DNA of 64,000 nucleotides from Geobacillus subterraneus (GTDB lineage: Bacteria; Bacillota; Bacilli; Bacillales; Anoxybacillaceae), in contig NZ_CP014342.1 in the NCBI RefSeq assembly GCF_001618685.1, positions 2,108,001 to 2,172,000 of the forward strand, read 5' to 3'. The notes beneath the pieces are model-generated. The model made no database searches, was not told where the DNA came from, and was given only the letters and a program-made list of their open reading frames with translations. The first letter of the stretch is position 1. Each line of letters starts with the position of its first letter. Made by a program: the position numbers and the translations under genes. Positions 39,046-49,300 of this stretch are shown here, one piece after another.

Positions 39046-39883
39046 CAAAGCTGAGCCGTCCTAACTTTTCTGTGCGAATGTCATACAAAACGATATCGGC
39101 CACTTTATCGTAATCGATGCCGCCGCCCGCCGTCAGGCAGCCGCGCCGCCGGCCGATGGCGTCAAACAAGGCGACCATGTCATCGGGAATGCTGTCGAGG
39201 CCATATCGCTCCATAAGCCGCTCCGGATAATGGTCAGATAAAAAGCGGAGCGCATACACCGCAACGTCTTGCAAATTTAAAATTTCATCCTTAATCGCGC
39301 CGGTGACCGCCAGCCTGTAGCCGACATCCTCATCCTCAAACTTCGGCCATAAAATGCCGGGTGTATCAAGAAGCTCCATCTCTTTGCCGACTTTAATCCA
39401 TTGCTGCGCTTTCGTCACCCCCGGCTTATCGCCGGTTTTGGCGATATGGCGGCCGGCAAGCCGATTGATGAGCGTCGATTTGCCGACGTTCGGAATGCCG
39501 ACGATGAGCGCTCGCACCGGACGCGGGTTTTTAATTCCTTTCGCCCGCATTTTGTCGAACTTGTCTTTCACCATCTCTTTCGCTGCCGCCGCGATTTGCC
39601 GGACTCCTGTTCCGCTTTGAGCATCGATGGGCAAAGCCAGCCGCCCTTGATCGTGGAAATAGCGGATCCACTGTTCGGTCACCGCCTCATCGGCCATATC
39701 AGCCTTATTGAGCAAAATGAGGCGCGGCTTTTGTCCGAGAATCTCGTCGATCATCGGGTTGCGCGAGGACATCGGCACACGGGCGTCAAGCAGCTCAAAC
39801 GCTACGTCGATCAACTTTAATTTTTCTTGCACTTCCCGCTTGGCCTTCGCCATATGGCCGGGGAACCATTGAATCACTGTCAT
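39023..39883 (-). CDS. rbgA: Ribosome biogenesis GTPase RbgA (YlqF)
   Basis: 286 aa, starting [17 protein letters not shown] with AGGTG six bases upstream. It is a circularly permuted GTPase: NKAD (G4) comes first, then GIPNVGKST (G1) and DTPG (G3). A C-terminal helical domain contacts the ribosome. It is needed for late 50S assembly. It is downstream of lepB by 18 bases. Confidence 0.97.
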   Translation of the reverse strand: MTVIQWFPGHMAKAKREVQEKLKLIDVAFELLDARVPMSSRNPMIDEILGQKPRLILLNKADMADEAVTEQWIRYFHDQGRLALPIDAQSGTGVRQIAAAAKEMVKDKFDKMRAKGIKNPRPVRALIVGIPNVGKSTLINRLAGRHIAKTGDKPGVTKAQQWIKVGKEMELLDTPGILWPKFEDEDVGYRLAVTGAIKDEILNLQDVAVYALRFLSDHYPERLMERYGLDSIPDDMVALFDAIGRRRGCLTAGGGIDYDKVADIVLYDIRTEKLGRLSFETPALWT

Positions 39884-39901
39884 TGGCATCACCTGCCTCG
39901 T

Positions 39902-40456
39902 TTATTTCACAATCCGGGCGTCAGCCAACGGCCAATACACAAGATTCGCCTTGCCAACGACTTTGGACATCGGAATGAAGCCGATATGGCGGCTGTCTTT
40001 GCTGAAACGGCGATTGTCGCCCATGACAAACAAATGCCCCGGCGGCACCGTGCTTCGCCCGGTCAGTTCCTCCAAAGTGAACGATTCCGTCAGTGGACCG
40101 CCGTCGGACAACTGCTTTTTATACTCGTCCAAATACGGCTCTTCATACGGCTTGCCATTGATATAGAGCGTATCATTTTTGTATTCAATTCGGTCGCCCG
40201 GCAGGCCGATGACTCGCTTAATATAGTCTCTCCCTTCTTCAGCTTGAAAAACAATGATATCGAAACGGTGCGGCATGCCGATTTTATACGCCAGTTTATT
40301 GACGATCATCCGCTCATGGTTATGTAATGTCGGCATCATCGAATAACCGTCGACGATGATCGGAGCGAAAATAAAGTAGCGGATGCCCCCGGCGAGCAAG
40401 ACGGCAACGACGATCGCTTTCATCCATTCACGCCATTCGCTTTTTTTCTGTTCCAT
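39902..40456 (-). CDS. lepB: Type I signal peptidase
   Basis: 184 aa, short Gram-positive (Sip) type. One N-terminal membrane anchor (about 11-28), catalytic Ser in DGYSMMPTL, catalytic Lys in YIKRVIGLPGD and the conserved VMGDNRRFSKDSR box. It removes signal peptides from secreted proteins at the outer face of the membrane. No clear promoter is visible upstream, so it may depend on read-through from rplS. Confidence 0.95.
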   Translation of the reverse strand: MEQKKSEWREWMKAIVVAVLLAGGIRYFIFAPIIVDGYSMMPTLHNHERMIVNKLAYKIGMPHRFDIIVFQAEEGRDYIKRVIGLPGDRIEYKNDTLYINGKPYEEPYLDEYKKQLSDGGPLTESFTLEELTGRSTVPPGHLFVMGDNRRFSKDSRHIGFIPMSKVVGKANLVYWPLADARIVK

Positions 40457-40487
40457 TGTCCACCCACCTAAATCAAAGTTTGCAGTC

Positions 40488-40565
40488 GTGGATCACTACC
40501 GTAATCATCATTGGCGGTAGTGAAAAAAGGAGCTTGAAAGCAAGCTCCTTTTCCGCTGTGATCCA
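40488..40565. repeat. Nested inverted-repeat element between rplS and lepB
   Basis: The 78-base segment is bounded by the perfect inverted pair GTGGATCAC (40488-40496) and GTGATCCAC (40557-40565). Inside are two further perfect hairpins: CACTACCG/CGGTAGTG (40494-40501 with 40515-40522) and the rplS terminator stem. The outer and one inner stem share three bases, so the RNA could form a three-way junction or alternate between folds. Confidence 0.6.
40523..40554 (-). terminator. Intrinsic terminator of rplS
   Basis: AAGGAGCTTG and CAAGCTCCTT form a perfect 10-bp stem with a four-base loop, followed on the minus strand by TTTT. It is symmetric enough to work on either strand. Confidence 0.75.
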
Positions 40566-40575
40566 CCGTTGTCCA

Positions 40576-40935
40576 TTATTGCGCTGCGTTCGTATTTTCC
40601 TTGATGCGCGCCGCTTTGCCGCGAAGTTCGCGCAAGTAGTACAATTTCGCGCGGCGGACTTTCCCGCGGCGGACAATTTCGAGCTTGGCGATTTTCGGCG
40701 TATGCACCGGGAATGTGCGCTCAACGCCGACGCCATAGGACACTTTGCGGACCGTGAACGTTTCGCTGATGCCCGCTCCGCGCCGTTTAATGACGACACC
40801 TTCAAACACTTGGATGCGTTCGCGGTTGCCTTCGACGACTTTCACATGAACGCGCACCGTGTCGCCCGGGCGGAAATCCGGCAAATCGGTCCGCAATTGT
40901 TCTTTCGTAATTTCTTGGATTAAATGATGCATCAT
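40576..40935 (-). CDS. rplS: 50S ribosomal protein L19
   Basis: 119 aa. [20 protein letters not shown] and [14 protein letters not shown] are strongly conserved L19 sequences. The first ATG has AAGGAG five bases upstream; a second ATG follows immediately. It has its own promoter and a structured leader, separate from trmD, and its own terminator. Confidence 0.98.
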   Translation of the reverse strand: MMHHLIQEITKEQLRTDLPDFRPGDTVRVHVKVVEGNRERIQVFEGVVIKRRGAGISETFTVRKVSYGVGVERTFPVHTPKIAKLEIVRRGKVRRAKLYYLRELRGKAARIKENTNAAQ

Positions 40936-41028
40936 TTTCCACTCCTTCCACAGATGTTCATGCCAATGATCTCTTCATTGCAGCGGAACATCGTTTTCCG
41001 TCCTTAAGCATGCCGCTTAAGTCACACA
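40936..41028 (-). promoter_or_regulatory. Structured 5' leader of rplS (L19-leader type)
   Basis: The transcribed leader of about 90 bases contains a perfect CTTAAGC/GCTTAAG hairpin and CGGAA/TTCCG within an enclosing AGCGG/CCGCT pair. Putative L19 autoregulatory leaders are known upstream of rplS in low-GC Gram-positives. I could not test a covariance model, so the class assignment is an inference from position and folding. Confidence 0.5.
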
Positions 41029-41034
41029 AAGAAT

Positions 41035-41063
41035 ATGATAGCATAAACACCGGCTGCAGGCAA
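41035..41063 (-). promoter_or_regulatory. Sigma-A promoter of rplS
   Basis: TTGCCT, a 17-base spacer and TATCAT on the minus strand, just downstream of the trmD stop. Confidence 0.65.
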
Positions 41064-41066
41064 TAG

Positions 41067-41804
41067 CTATTCGCGCTCTCGCTCCCATTCTTTCAGCCAT
41101 TGCTTTTGCCTGTCGGTAAGCGGGTAATCGGCAAGCAAATCCGGACGGCGCAAAAACGTGCGCCGGAGCGATTCCTTCTCGCGCCACTCGGCGATGAGCT
41201 GATGGTTTCCTGACAGCAACACCTCCGGCACTTTCATGCCGCGGAAATCGGCCGGTCTTGTGTATTGCGGATACTCAAGCAGCCCGGAGCTGAACGAGTC
41301 ATCGACCGGCGACGCCTCATTGCCGAGCACCCCGGGGAGAAGACGGACGACGCTGTCGACAATGACCATGGCGCCGAGTTCCCCGCCGGTCAAAATATAA
41401 TCGCCGATCGAAATTTCGTCGGTCGCTAAATGTTGGCGAATGCGCTCATCATAGCCTTCATAATGGCCGCAAATGAGCACCAAATGCGTTTCTTTCGCCA
41501 GCTCTTCCGCCTTTTTTTGCGTGTAGCGCTCGCCTTGCGGGCAAAGCAAAATGATGCGGGCGCCAGGCGATCCAGCCGTCACGTGTTCCACCGCGTCAAA
41601 AATCGGCTGCGGCTTGAGCACCATGCCGGCGCCGCCGCCGTACGGATAATCGTCGACCGTTTTATGCTTATTGTCGGCAAACTCGCGGAAATCAACGAGG
41701 CGGATAGTCACCGCTCCCTTTTCTTGCGCCTTCTTTAAAATCGACTCATTCAGCACGCCGGAAAACATGCCGGGAAACAGCGTTAAAATATCGATCCGCA
41801 TCAT
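41067..41804 (-). CDS. trmD: tRNA (guanine-N1-)-methyltransferase TrmD
   Basis: 245 aa. The trefoil-knot SPOUT motifs [25 protein letters not shown] and [15 protein letters not shown] are present. It makes m1G37 in tRNAs reading codons that start with C or, for proline, CCN, preventing frameshifts. The start overlaps the rimM stop (ATGA). Confidence 0.98.
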   Translation of the reverse strand: MMRIDILTLFPGMFSGVLNESILKKAQEKGAVTIRLVDFREFADNKHKTVDDYPYGGGAGMVLKPQPIFDAVEHVTAGSPGARIILLCPQGERYTQKKAEELAKETHLVLICGHYEGYDERIRQHLATDEISIGDYILTGGELGAMVIVDSVVRLLPGVLGNEASPVDDSFSSGLLEYPQYTRPADFRGMKVPEVLLSGNHQLIAEWREKESLRRTFLRRPDLLADYPLTDRQKQWLKEWERERE

Positions 41805-42319
41805 TCAAGCAGCCCTTCCATCGGCCGGATGATGATCGTTTTCCGCTCCGTGTCGACGCGCAAAACGACGTCATCAATATACGGAATGAGCGCGTCGGTG
41901 CCATCTTGGCGCCGAACGACCCAAACGTCGTTCGCCCCCGGCGTTAAAATTTCCCGCACCGTGCCGATCGTCTCCCCATTTTCTGTCACGACCGTGCAGC
42001 CGATAATCTCATGGAAATAATACTCGCCTTCATCGAGTTGGCCAAGCTGGCTCTCCGGCACTTTCAGCATCGCCCCTTTAAACGGCTCGACGTCGTTAAT
42101 GCTGTCATACCCTTCAAACGACAGCAAATCAAACGATTTATGGACGCGGTGGCTTTTTACGGTCACCTCGACCGGTTCGGCGTCGCGTTCACGGAAAATG
42201 TACAGCTTGTTTCCTTTTTTGTACCGCTCTTCGGGAAAATCGGTCCGCGAAATGACGCGCACCTCGCCGCGAATGCCGTGCGTGTTGACGATCTTGCCGA
42301 CGTTAAACCATCGTTCCAT
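41801..42319 (-). CDS. rimM: Ribosome maturation factor RimM
   Basis: 172 aa from [15 protein letters not shown]; an ATG three codons upstream sits directly on the ribosome site and is less likely. It has an N-terminal RimM beta-barrel ([10 protein letters not shown]) and a C-terminal PRC-barrel ([28 protein letters not shown]). It assists 30S head assembly with S19. Coupled to trmD. Confidence 0.97.
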   Translation of the reverse strand: MERWFNVGKIVNTHGIRGEVRVISRTDFPEERYKKGNKLYIFRERDAEPVEVTVKSHRVHKSFDLLSFEGYDSINDVEPFKGAMLKVPESQLGQLDEGEYYFHEIIGCTVVTENGETIGTVREILTPGANDVWVVRRQDGTDALIPYIDDVVLRVDTERKTIIIRPMEGLLE

Positions 42320-42334
42320 CACCTTCATCCCTTC

Positions 42335-42721
42335 TTAACGAATCTCTTTGACGACGCCATCTTCAACGATGATGGCGCGCGCCTTTGTCACCTCTTCCCA
42401 GCGGTCGCCGACGTTCACCTCAATGAGCGCCTCGACTTCCCGCTCCTTCAGTTCGCTGCCTAACGGTAGCATATGTAATTGCTCAAGTTGAAACTCAAGC
42501 AGCTTTATTTTCTGTATGCGGTCATCAATTTCTTTCGCAAAATATTGTTTCACTAAAGCGGGCGAATATTTTCCGCTTTTCTCCATTTTCTTTTGTTCGA
42601 AACGAAGCTGGTCGCACTCGCGCTCGAGCTGCTGCTTGCGCGCCGCAAACGCCGCGGCGAGCGTCTGTTTGCTTCGCTCGGTGACAACTTGCCGCACCTC
42701 GACCGTTTGAATGAGCTTCAT
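42335..42721 (-). CDS. ylqD: YlqD family protein
   Basis: 128 aa from MKLIQTVEVRQVV with AAAGGGGG six bases upstream. A long charged coiled coil (about 18-85) is followed by a small beta-rich C-terminal domain (EALIEVNVGDRWEEVTKARAI). The order khpA-ylqD-rimM is conserved in bacilli. Function unknown; context suggests translation or ribosome assembly. Confidence 0.85.
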   Translation of the reverse strand: MKLIQTVEVRQVVTERSKQTLAAAFAARKQQLERECDQLRFEQKKMEKSGKYSPALVKQYFAKEIDDRIQKIKLLEFQLEQLHMLPLGSELKEREVEALIEVNVGDRWEEVTKARAIIVEDGVVKEIR

Positions 42722-42767
42722 CCTCATCCCCCTTTACGGCGATATCAAAAAAGGGAGAGGAACATCC

Positions 42768-43004
42768 TCACCCTTTTTCTTTCACTTGCACGATGATCCG
42801 CTTTGGCGACCCGGCCGCGGCAGCATAGACGACCGTACGAATGGCATGGATCGTTCGTCCTTGCTTGCCGATCACTTTGCCGACATCCTCATCATGCACC
42901 GACAGCTCATAGACGACCGCCGTCTCTTCTTCACGGCTGTCGACCGCCACCGCTTCCGGATGATCAACAAGCGCCTTAACGATCGTTTCAATGAGCGGTT
43001 TCAT
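42768..43004 (-). CDS. khpA: KH-domain RNA-binding protein KhpA (YlqC)
   Basis: 78 aa, one KH domain with the GxxG loop IGKQGRTIHAIR. In the family, KhpA binds RNA and works with KhpB (Jag/EloR) in post-transcriptional control and cell elongation. Located between rpsP and ylqD, 11 bases after rpsP. Confidence 0.93.
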   Translation of the reverse strand: MKPLIETIVKALVDHPEAVAVDSREEETAVVYELSVHDEDVGKVIGKQGRTIHAIRTVVYAAAAGSPKRIIVQVKEKG

Positions 43005-43015
43005 GCCTGTCTCGC

Positions 43016-43288
43016 TTATTTGCCGTATTTTAAGTTATGGAACTTCTCTAAAATGCCTTGTTTCGACAGCAAGCTGCGCACCGTATCCGACGGTTTGGCG
43101 CCGTTTTGCAGCCATTTGAGCGCCAGCTCTTCATTGATTTTAATTTCCGCCGGCTCGGCGACCGGGTTGTACGTGCCGATCGTTTCAATGAAACGGCCGT
43201 CGCGCGGCGAGCGCGAGTCTGCCACAACGATGCGGTAGAACGGGTTTTTCTTTGCACCCATGCGTTTTAAACGAATTTTTACTGCCAT
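43016..43288 (-). CDS. rpsP: 30S ribosomal protein S16
   Basis: 90 aa, starting [19 protein letters not shown] with GGAGGTG eleven bases upstream. [20 protein letters not shown] is the S16 signature. First gene of the rpsP-khpA-ylqD-rimM-trmD unit. Confidence 0.98.
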   Translation of the reverse strand: MAVKIRLKRMGAKKNPFYRIVVADSRSPRDGRFIETIGTYNPVAEPAEIKINEELALKWLQNGAKPSDTVRSLLSKQGILEKFHNLKYGK

Positions 43289-43328
43289 AGTTTGTACGCA
43301 CCTCCGTATATAGTTCACACAAGATAGT

Positions 43329-43357
43329 ATATTAACAATTCTTTTTCCGTTTGTAAA
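43329..43357 (-). promoter_or_regulatory. Sigma-A promoter of the rpsP-trmD unit
   Basis: TTTACA, a 17-base spacer and TAATAT on the minus strand, about 40 bases before rpsP and just after the ffh stop. Confidence 0.55.
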
Positions 43358-43382
43358 GGTTTTTCGCTTAACAGAACATCAT

Positions 43383-44723
43383 TTACATAAATGGGAAGCG
43401 AAATCCTTTTTTCTTCCCTTTGGGCATATTCGTCATCATTTTCATCATTTTTTTCATGTCGTCAAACTGCTTCAAAAGCCGATTTACTTCCTGCACGGTC
43501 GTGCCGCTTCCTTTGGCGATCCGCTTTTTCCGGCTGCCGTTAATGATTTCCGGATGCATTTTTTCTTCTTTCGTCATCGAGCGGATGATCGCTTCAACGC
43601 GGGCGATTTGCTTTTCGTCGACTTGGATGCTATCGAGCCCTTTGATTTTATTGGCCCCCGGCAGCATTTTTAAAATTTCGTCGAGCGGGCCGAGCTTGCG
43701 CACTTGGCCGAGCTGGTCCAAAAAATCGTCGAGCGTGAACGTTGCCGTGCGCATTTTTTGCTCAAGCTCCTTCGCCTTCTCCTCGTCAACGGCGGCCTGC
43801 GCTTTTTCAATGAGCGTCAGGACATCACCCATTCCTAAAATGCGGGACGCCATCCGCTCTGGATGGAACGGCTCTAAAGCGTCGAGCTTTTCGCCCAACC
43901 CGGCAAACTTGATCGGCGCCCCGGTGACGGCGCGGATCGACAGCGCCGCTCCGCCGCGCGTATCGCCGTCGAGCTTCGTTAAAATGACGCCGGTAATGCC
44001 GAGCTGCTCATGAAAGCTTTGTGCGACATTGACGGCATCTTGCCCGGTCATGGCGTCAACGACAAGGAAAATTTCATCCGGCTTGACCGCTTCTTTCATT
44101 TGCTTCAGCTCATCCATAAGCGCCTCGTCGACGTGAAGGCGGCCGGCCGTATCGATGAGCACGTAGTCGTAATGCTCCTCTTTCGCCCGCTCGAGCGCCT
44201 GTTTGGCGATCTCCACCGGGTTAGCGTGCTCGCCTAGCGAAAAAACGGGCACGTTCAGCTGCTTGCCGAGCGTCTCGAGCTGCTTGATCGCCGCCGGACG
44301 GTAGACGTCAGCGGCTACAAGCAGCGGCTTGCGGTTATGCCGCTTGCGCAGCAAGTTGGCGAGCTTCCCGGTCGTCGTCGTTTTCCCGGCCCCTTGCAGC
44401 CCGACCATCATGACGACCGTCGGCGGCTTCTTCGCGACGGCGATTTTGCTTTGCTCGCCGCCCATGAGCGCTGTCAGCTCTTCTTTGACGACCTTAATGA
44501 CTTGCTGGCCGGGCGTTAAGCTTTTCATCACTTCCTGCCCGACGGCCCGCTCGCTCACCCGTTTAATAAAGTCTTTCACGACTTTAAAGTTGACGTCGGC
44601 CTCTAGCAAGGCAAGGCGCACTTCGCGCATCATCTCTTTTACGTCGGCCTCGGTCACTTTCCCTTTGCCGCGGATTCGATTCATGACATGTTGCAAGCGT
44701 TCGGACAACCCTTCAAACGCCAT
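43383..44723 (-). CDS. ffh: Signal recognition particle protein Ffh
   Basis: 446 aa. The N and G domains (1 to about 295) contain GLQGAGKTTTTGKLA, DTAGRLHVD, TKLDGDTRGG and the closing loop. The Met-rich M domain (about 325-446) ends in MKMMTNMPKGKKKGFRFPFM and binds 4.5S/scRNA and signal peptides. It targets nascent membrane and secreted proteins with FtsY. Confidence 0.98.
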   Translation of the reverse strand: MAFEGLSERLQHVMNRIRGKGKVTEADVKEMMREVRLALLEADVNFKVVKDFIKRVSERAVGQEVMKSLTPGQQVIKVVKEELTALMGGEQSKIAVAKKPPTVVMMVGLQGAGKTTTTGKLANLLRKRHNRKPLLVAADVYRPAAIKQLETLGKQLNVPVFSLGEHANPVEIAKQALERAKEEHYDYVLIDTAGRLHVDEALMDELKQMKEAVKPDEIFLVVDAMTGQDAVNVAQSFHEQLGITGVILTKLDGDTRGGAALSIRAVTGAPIKFAGLGEKLDALEPFHPERMASRILGMGDVLTLIEKAQAAVDEEKAKELEQKMRTATFTLDDFLDQLGQVRKLGPLDEILKMLPGANKIKGLDSIQVDEKQIARVEAIIRSMTKEEKMHPEIINGSRKKRIAKGSGTTVQEVNRLLKQFDDMKKMMKMMTNMPKGKKKGFRFPFM

Positions 44724-44735
44724 AGCGGTCCCCCC

Positions 44736-45068
44736 TTAATCGAGCTCATCAAGCTCGTTGACTAGCGCCGCCAATTCAGCATCAGCGCTATAATGTTGGC
44801 GAACGTAGTCTTTTAGTCGCCCAATGAGCCGCTGTCGCCGTTCATATTTTTGCAGCAGTCCGAGCTTTTCCTCATATTGCTCCAGCATCGCTTCCGTGCG
44901 CCGGATGTTATCGTACACCGCCTGGCGGCTCACCTCATATTGTTCAGCAATTTCCCCGAGGGAGTAGTCGTCCAAGTAGTACAGCGCCATGTAATTGCGC
45001 TGTTTCGGCGTCAGCAGCGCGTGATAAAAATCATACAAATAGTTCATGCGCATCGTTTTTTCGAGCAC
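44736..45068 (-). CDS. ylxM: YlxM, UPF0122 HTH protein of the SRP operon
   Basis: 110 aa from a GTG with GAGGAGGG upstream. A sigma-70 region 4-like helix-turn-helix is visible: [21 protein letters not shown]. It is consistently found before ffh in bacilli and is thought to modulate the SRP pathway. Twelve bases separate it from ffh. Confidence 0.94.
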   Translation of the reverse strand: MLEKTMRMNYLYDFYHALLTPKQRNYMALYYLDDYSLGEIAEQYEVSRQAVYDNIRRTEAMLEQYEEKLGLLQKYERRQRLIGRLKDYVRQHYSADAELAALVNELDELD

Positions 45069-45115
45069 CGAACGCTCCCTCCCTCGTTGTTAAGTGAAAA
45101 TCCTTTACAAGAGTG

Positions 45116-45144
45116 AGTGTACTTTGTTTCTCGCCAATTGTCAA
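45116..45144 (-). promoter_or_regulatory. Sigma-A promoter of ylxM-ffh
   Basis: A perfect TTGACA, a 17-base spacer and TACACT on the minus strand, about 50 bases before ylxM. The 120 bases between the ftsY stop and its terminator hold nothing else recognisable. Confidence 0.7.
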
Positions 45145-45180
45145 GATAACGGCCATTCGTTTTGTTTCACTTCCTTGTCG

Positions 45181-45217
45181 CAACAAAAGCAGGGCTGGCG
45201 GCGATGGCCGCCAGCCC
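45181..45217 (-). terminator. Intrinsic terminator of smc-ftsY
   Basis: A perfect 11-bp stem GGGCTGGCGGC/GCCGCCAGCCC with a four-base loop, followed by TGCTTTTG on the minus strand. It lies 120 bases after the ftsY stop. Confidence 0.7.
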
Positions 45218-45338
45218 CGACGAGAAGCGGATGCCGTTTCAGTGCGGGCCGCCCCGCTGCCGAAAAACGAGATGATCCGGCAATCAGCATCTTGCTTTGA
45301 ACTGGCTGCTTGCACGATGGCTTGCGGACAAGGCGGCG

Positions 45339-46328
45339 TTATTGTTCATCAAACAACCCGGCAAACAGCCCGTAAACGTATTTTTCCGGATCAAACGGCT
45401 GCAAGTCGTCCATTTTTTCGCCGAGGCCGACAAATTTCACCGGGATGGCAAGCTCGTTGCGAATGGCAAGCACGATGCCGCCTTTCGCCGTGCCGTCGAG
45501 CTTCGTCAACACAATGCCAGTGACATCGGTCGCTTCCTTAAACAGCTTCGCCTGGCTCATGGCGTTTTGTCCGGTCGTCGCATCGAGCACAAGCAGCACT
45601 TCATGCGGCGCGCCCGGAATTTCGCGGCTGATGACGCGCTTCACTTTTTCAAGTTCTTTCATTAAATTCACTTTGTTTTGCAGCCGCCCAGCTGTATCGC
45701 ATAACAATACATCGACGCCGCGCGCCCTTGCCGCTTGAATCGCGTCGTACATGACCGCCGCCGGGTCAGAGCCGGCCGCTTGCTTAATGACGTCGACACC
45801 GACGCGCTCGCCCCACACCTCGAGCTGCTCGATCGCCCCGGCGCGGAACGTGTCACCGGCGGCCAACAGCACCGATTTTCCTTCCGATTTCAGCTTATGG
45901 GCAAGTTTTCCGATCGTCGTCGTTTTGCCGACGCCGTTGACGCCGACGAACAAAATGACGGTCAACCCGCCTTCTTGCATATTTAAGGCGGCCAGTTCCT
46001 CATCGCCGGCGCCGGCGCGATAAATGTCGATGAGCTTCTCGGCGATGACGTCGCGCATTTGCGCTGAGTCTTGAATGTTGCGGCGCTTCACTTCCATTTT
46101 CAGCTCGTCGACCAACTCCATGACGGTCGCGACGCCGACATCGGCGGCGATTAAAATTTCCTCGAGCTCTTCAAAAAACTCTTCATCCACTTTCCGGTAG
46201 CGGGCGATCAGATCATTCACCTTTCCGGCAAGCGAATCGCGCGTTTTTGACAGCCCTTCTTTAAACTTTTCGGTGACGGCATCGGCTTGTTTCGTCCATT
46301 TTTCTTTCAACTTTTGAAAAAAGCCCAT
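45339..46328 (-). CDS. ftsY: Signal recognition particle receptor FtsY
   Basis: 329 aa. A short basic N-terminus without a long acidic A domain is followed by the NG domain: GVNGVGKTTTIGKLAHKL, DTFRAGAIEQL, DTAGRLQNK, TKLDGTAKGG and GLGEKMDDLQPFD. It docks Ffh-ribosome complexes at the membrane. It follows smc by 18 bases, as in other bacilli. Confidence 0.98.
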   Translation of the reverse strand: MGFFQKLKEKWTKQADAVTEKFKEGLSKTRDSLAGKVNDLIARYRKVDEEFFEELEEILIAADVGVATVMELVDELKMEVKRRNIQDSAQMRDVIAEKLIDIYRAGAGDEELAALNMQEGGLTVILFVGVNGVGKTTTIGKLAHKLKSEGKSVLLAAGDTFRAGAIEQLEVWGERVGVDVIKQAAGSDPAAVMYDAIQAARARGVDVLLCDTAGRLQNKVNLMKELEKVKRVISREIPGAPHEVLLVLDATTGQNAMSQAKLFKEATDVTGIVLTKLDGTAKGGIVLAIRNELAIPVKFVGLGEKMDDLQPFDPEKYVYGLFAGLFDEQ

Positions 46329-46346
46329 GAAGGGTCCTCCTTTCCA

Positions 46347-49300
46347 CTATGACTGCACAAGCTGCTTCGAATCTTCAAGGCGAACGGAAACGAGCTTCGA
46401 GACGCCCGATTCCTGCATCGTGACGCCATAAAGCACATCGGCCTCTTCCATCGTCCCTTTTCGATGGGTGATGACGATAAACTGCGTTTGCCTGCTAAAC
46501 TGTTTTAAATATTGCGCGTACCGCTGCACGTTCGCCTCGTCGAGCGCTGCCTCGACTTCGTCAAGAACGCAAAACGGCACCGGGCGCACTTTTAAAATGG
46601 AAAACAAAAGGGCGATCGCCGTCAGCGCCCGCTCGCCGCCAGAGAGCAAGCTTAAATGCTGCAGCTTTTTCCCCGGCGGCTGAGCGACAATGTCGACTCC
46701 GGTTTCTAGCAGGTCGCTCGGATCGGTCAGCCGCAAATCGGCGCGGCCGCCGCCAAACAGCTCGCGGAACACCTCGCCAAACTGAGCGCGGATTTGTTCG
46801 AACGTCGAGAAAAACCGTTTTTTCATTTCCTCATCCATTTCGTCAATCACTTGGTGAAGCGTCGCTTTCGCTTCTTCGAGGTCGGTTTTTTGCTCGCTTA
46901 AAAAGCGGTGCCGCTCGGAAACGCGCTCATATTCGTCGATCGCCCCTAAATTGACAGTGCCAAGCTCATCAATGGCGCGCTTGATGAGCTTCACCCGCTT
47001 GCGCGCCTCCTCGACCTCGATATGAAGCGGGTACGCGGAACGGGCCGCATCAAACGACAGCCCGTACTCTTCACGGAGGCGGGCAAGCAAGTTGTCGAGT
47101 TCCACATCCAGCCGGTTCAGCTTCACTTCCTCGTCTTTCACCGCCTCGGCGAGCTGTTTATGCTGCCGCTTCGCTTCTTTCCATTCCCGCTCCAAATGCT
47201 CGAGCCGCCCTTGGCAGTCAAGCCGCTGCTCGCGGCGGCTGGCGATCAGTTCAATCGTTTTTTGCTTGTCTTCCAGTTTTTGCTGACGCTGCGCTTCGAG
47301 TTCGTCTTCGTTCCACGCCGGTGCGTTCATTTCCGCGACCAAAGCGGCCCGCTCCTGTTCGGCTGCCCGAAGCTCGCCGTCGGTTTCCGCCAGCTCGGCT
47401 TCCAACTCCTCGGCTTTCCGGCGCGCGTGCTTCACCCGCTCCCTCGTTTCCGCCAAGGCGATTTTTTCCTCGGTGATCGCTGCCTGAAGCGCCTCTTTTG
47501 TCGTTTGTTCCGTCTGTTTTTGCGCCTGCAGCCGGCCGATGTCCCTGTCGATCGCCTGCAGCTTCTCGGCCAGCTGCTGAAGCTGCCCGTCAATGGCGTG
47601 CAGACGGTTGTTCAGCTCCGCGATTTCACGCTCATCGTTTGCTTTTTCTTCGTCATATAAGGCGAGCCGCTCATCGATTCGCTTTTTTTGCCATTCGATT
47701 TCGCGCTGTTCATCTTTTTGTGCCTGCATTGCCTGCTGCAACCCCGAGAGCTCTTGCTCGAGCGCGGCCGCCTCTGCTTCCCGTTCCGCCCGTTCGCGCT
47801 GTTTCGCCGCGATGTCGCGCTCAAGCTGCGCGATTTTTTCATCCATTTCCTGTAGTTTCACCGCAAGCGTTTCGAGCTCGCGGTTTCGGCTTAATAGGGA
47901 GGCCGCCTTTTTCGTCGCCCCGCCGCCCGTCATGGCCCCGCCCGGGCTGACGACATCGCCGTCGAGCGTCACGAGCCGGTAGCGATAATGAAGAAGCTTT
48001 GCCAGCTCGTTCGCCCCTTTTAAGTCAACCGTCACGATGACGTGGCCGAGCAAATGGGCGATCGCCGCCGCATACGCGCGCTCACACTCGACGAGCTCGC
48101 TCGCAACGCCGACAAACGCCGGGTGGCCGCTAACCGCCGCCCGCTCTCGTTCGGAAAGGAAGCGCGCCTGGATGACGTCAAGCGGCAAAAACGTCGCCCG
48201 TCCGTAGCCGTTCGCCTTCAAATAATGAATGGCTTGCCGCGCCGCCGATTCGCTGTCGACGACAATATGCTGCATCGCCCCACCGAGCGCCGTTTCGATC
48301 GCGGTTTCGTAGCGGTCCGGAACGCGGATGAGCTCAACGACCGCACCGTGAATGCCAGGCAGCCGGCCGCGCGCTTTTAATACTTCTTTCACCCCTTGAA
48401 AAAAGCCGGCGTAATCGTGCTGCATCTCTTCAAGCCATTGCTGGCGCGCCTTTGCCTGTTGCCGATATTGGCGCGCCTGATGGAGCAGCGTTTCTTTCTG
48501 TTCAAGCTCCGTGTTTTGCGCCTTAAGCGCGGCAGCGAGGACGGCTTGTTTGTCGCGCGCTTCGGCCATGGCCCGTTCGAGGCGGGATTGCTCGGCGGAT
48601 AAAGCCATCCGCTTTCGCTCGAGCTGTTCGCGTTCGGCGAGATGATGGCCGTTCGCTTCCGCCAGCGACGCCTGCTTGGCGCGCAGCCTGCTGATCGCTT
48701 GCTCTACATGCATACGCTCGTTTTTCAACGCCGCCTGTTCGTGGACAAGGTCAATGTAGTCACTCTTTCGCTGTTCAATTTCTTCGTCAATATTCATCTC
48801 ATACGCCGAAAGCGACGCCTGCTTCTCTTTCAACGCTTTCTCAAGCGCCGCGGCGGCTGCCTCGAGCTCGGCGAGCGCTGCCTGCTCCGAATGGAGCTGT
48901 TCCGTGAGGCGGCGCCGTTTCGCCGCTAGGGCAGCGGTCGCTTCATCGAGCTGCGCGATTCGTTTGGCGGCATGGTTTTTCCGCTCTTTCAGCACTTCTT
49001 TCCGCCCTTCCAGCTTTTCAAGCTCCTCGCTCGCTAAGAGGAGCACTTGCTGCAAGCCGTCGACGGATTCGTCAATGGCGGTGATTTGGTCGCGCAACTG
49101 CTCAATGTCCGCTTCCATTTTTTGCAACACTGCCGCCAGCGCCCCTTCATCTTGCTGGTGCTGATCAAACGCTGCCTTCAGCCCGTTCCATTGCTCATAC
49201 AGCTGCTCGATGTCATGCACCATGAGCGCCACTTCAAACCGCTCGAGCTCCTCCCGTTTCTCCAAATATTCTTTGGCGGCCGACGCCTGCATCCGGAGCG

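Noticed and set aside
45031-45315. 94-aa open frame on the minus strand between ftsY and ylxM
   Set aside because: It overlaps the ftsY terminator, the ylxM promoter and the start of ylxM, and has no ribosome site or family resemblance.
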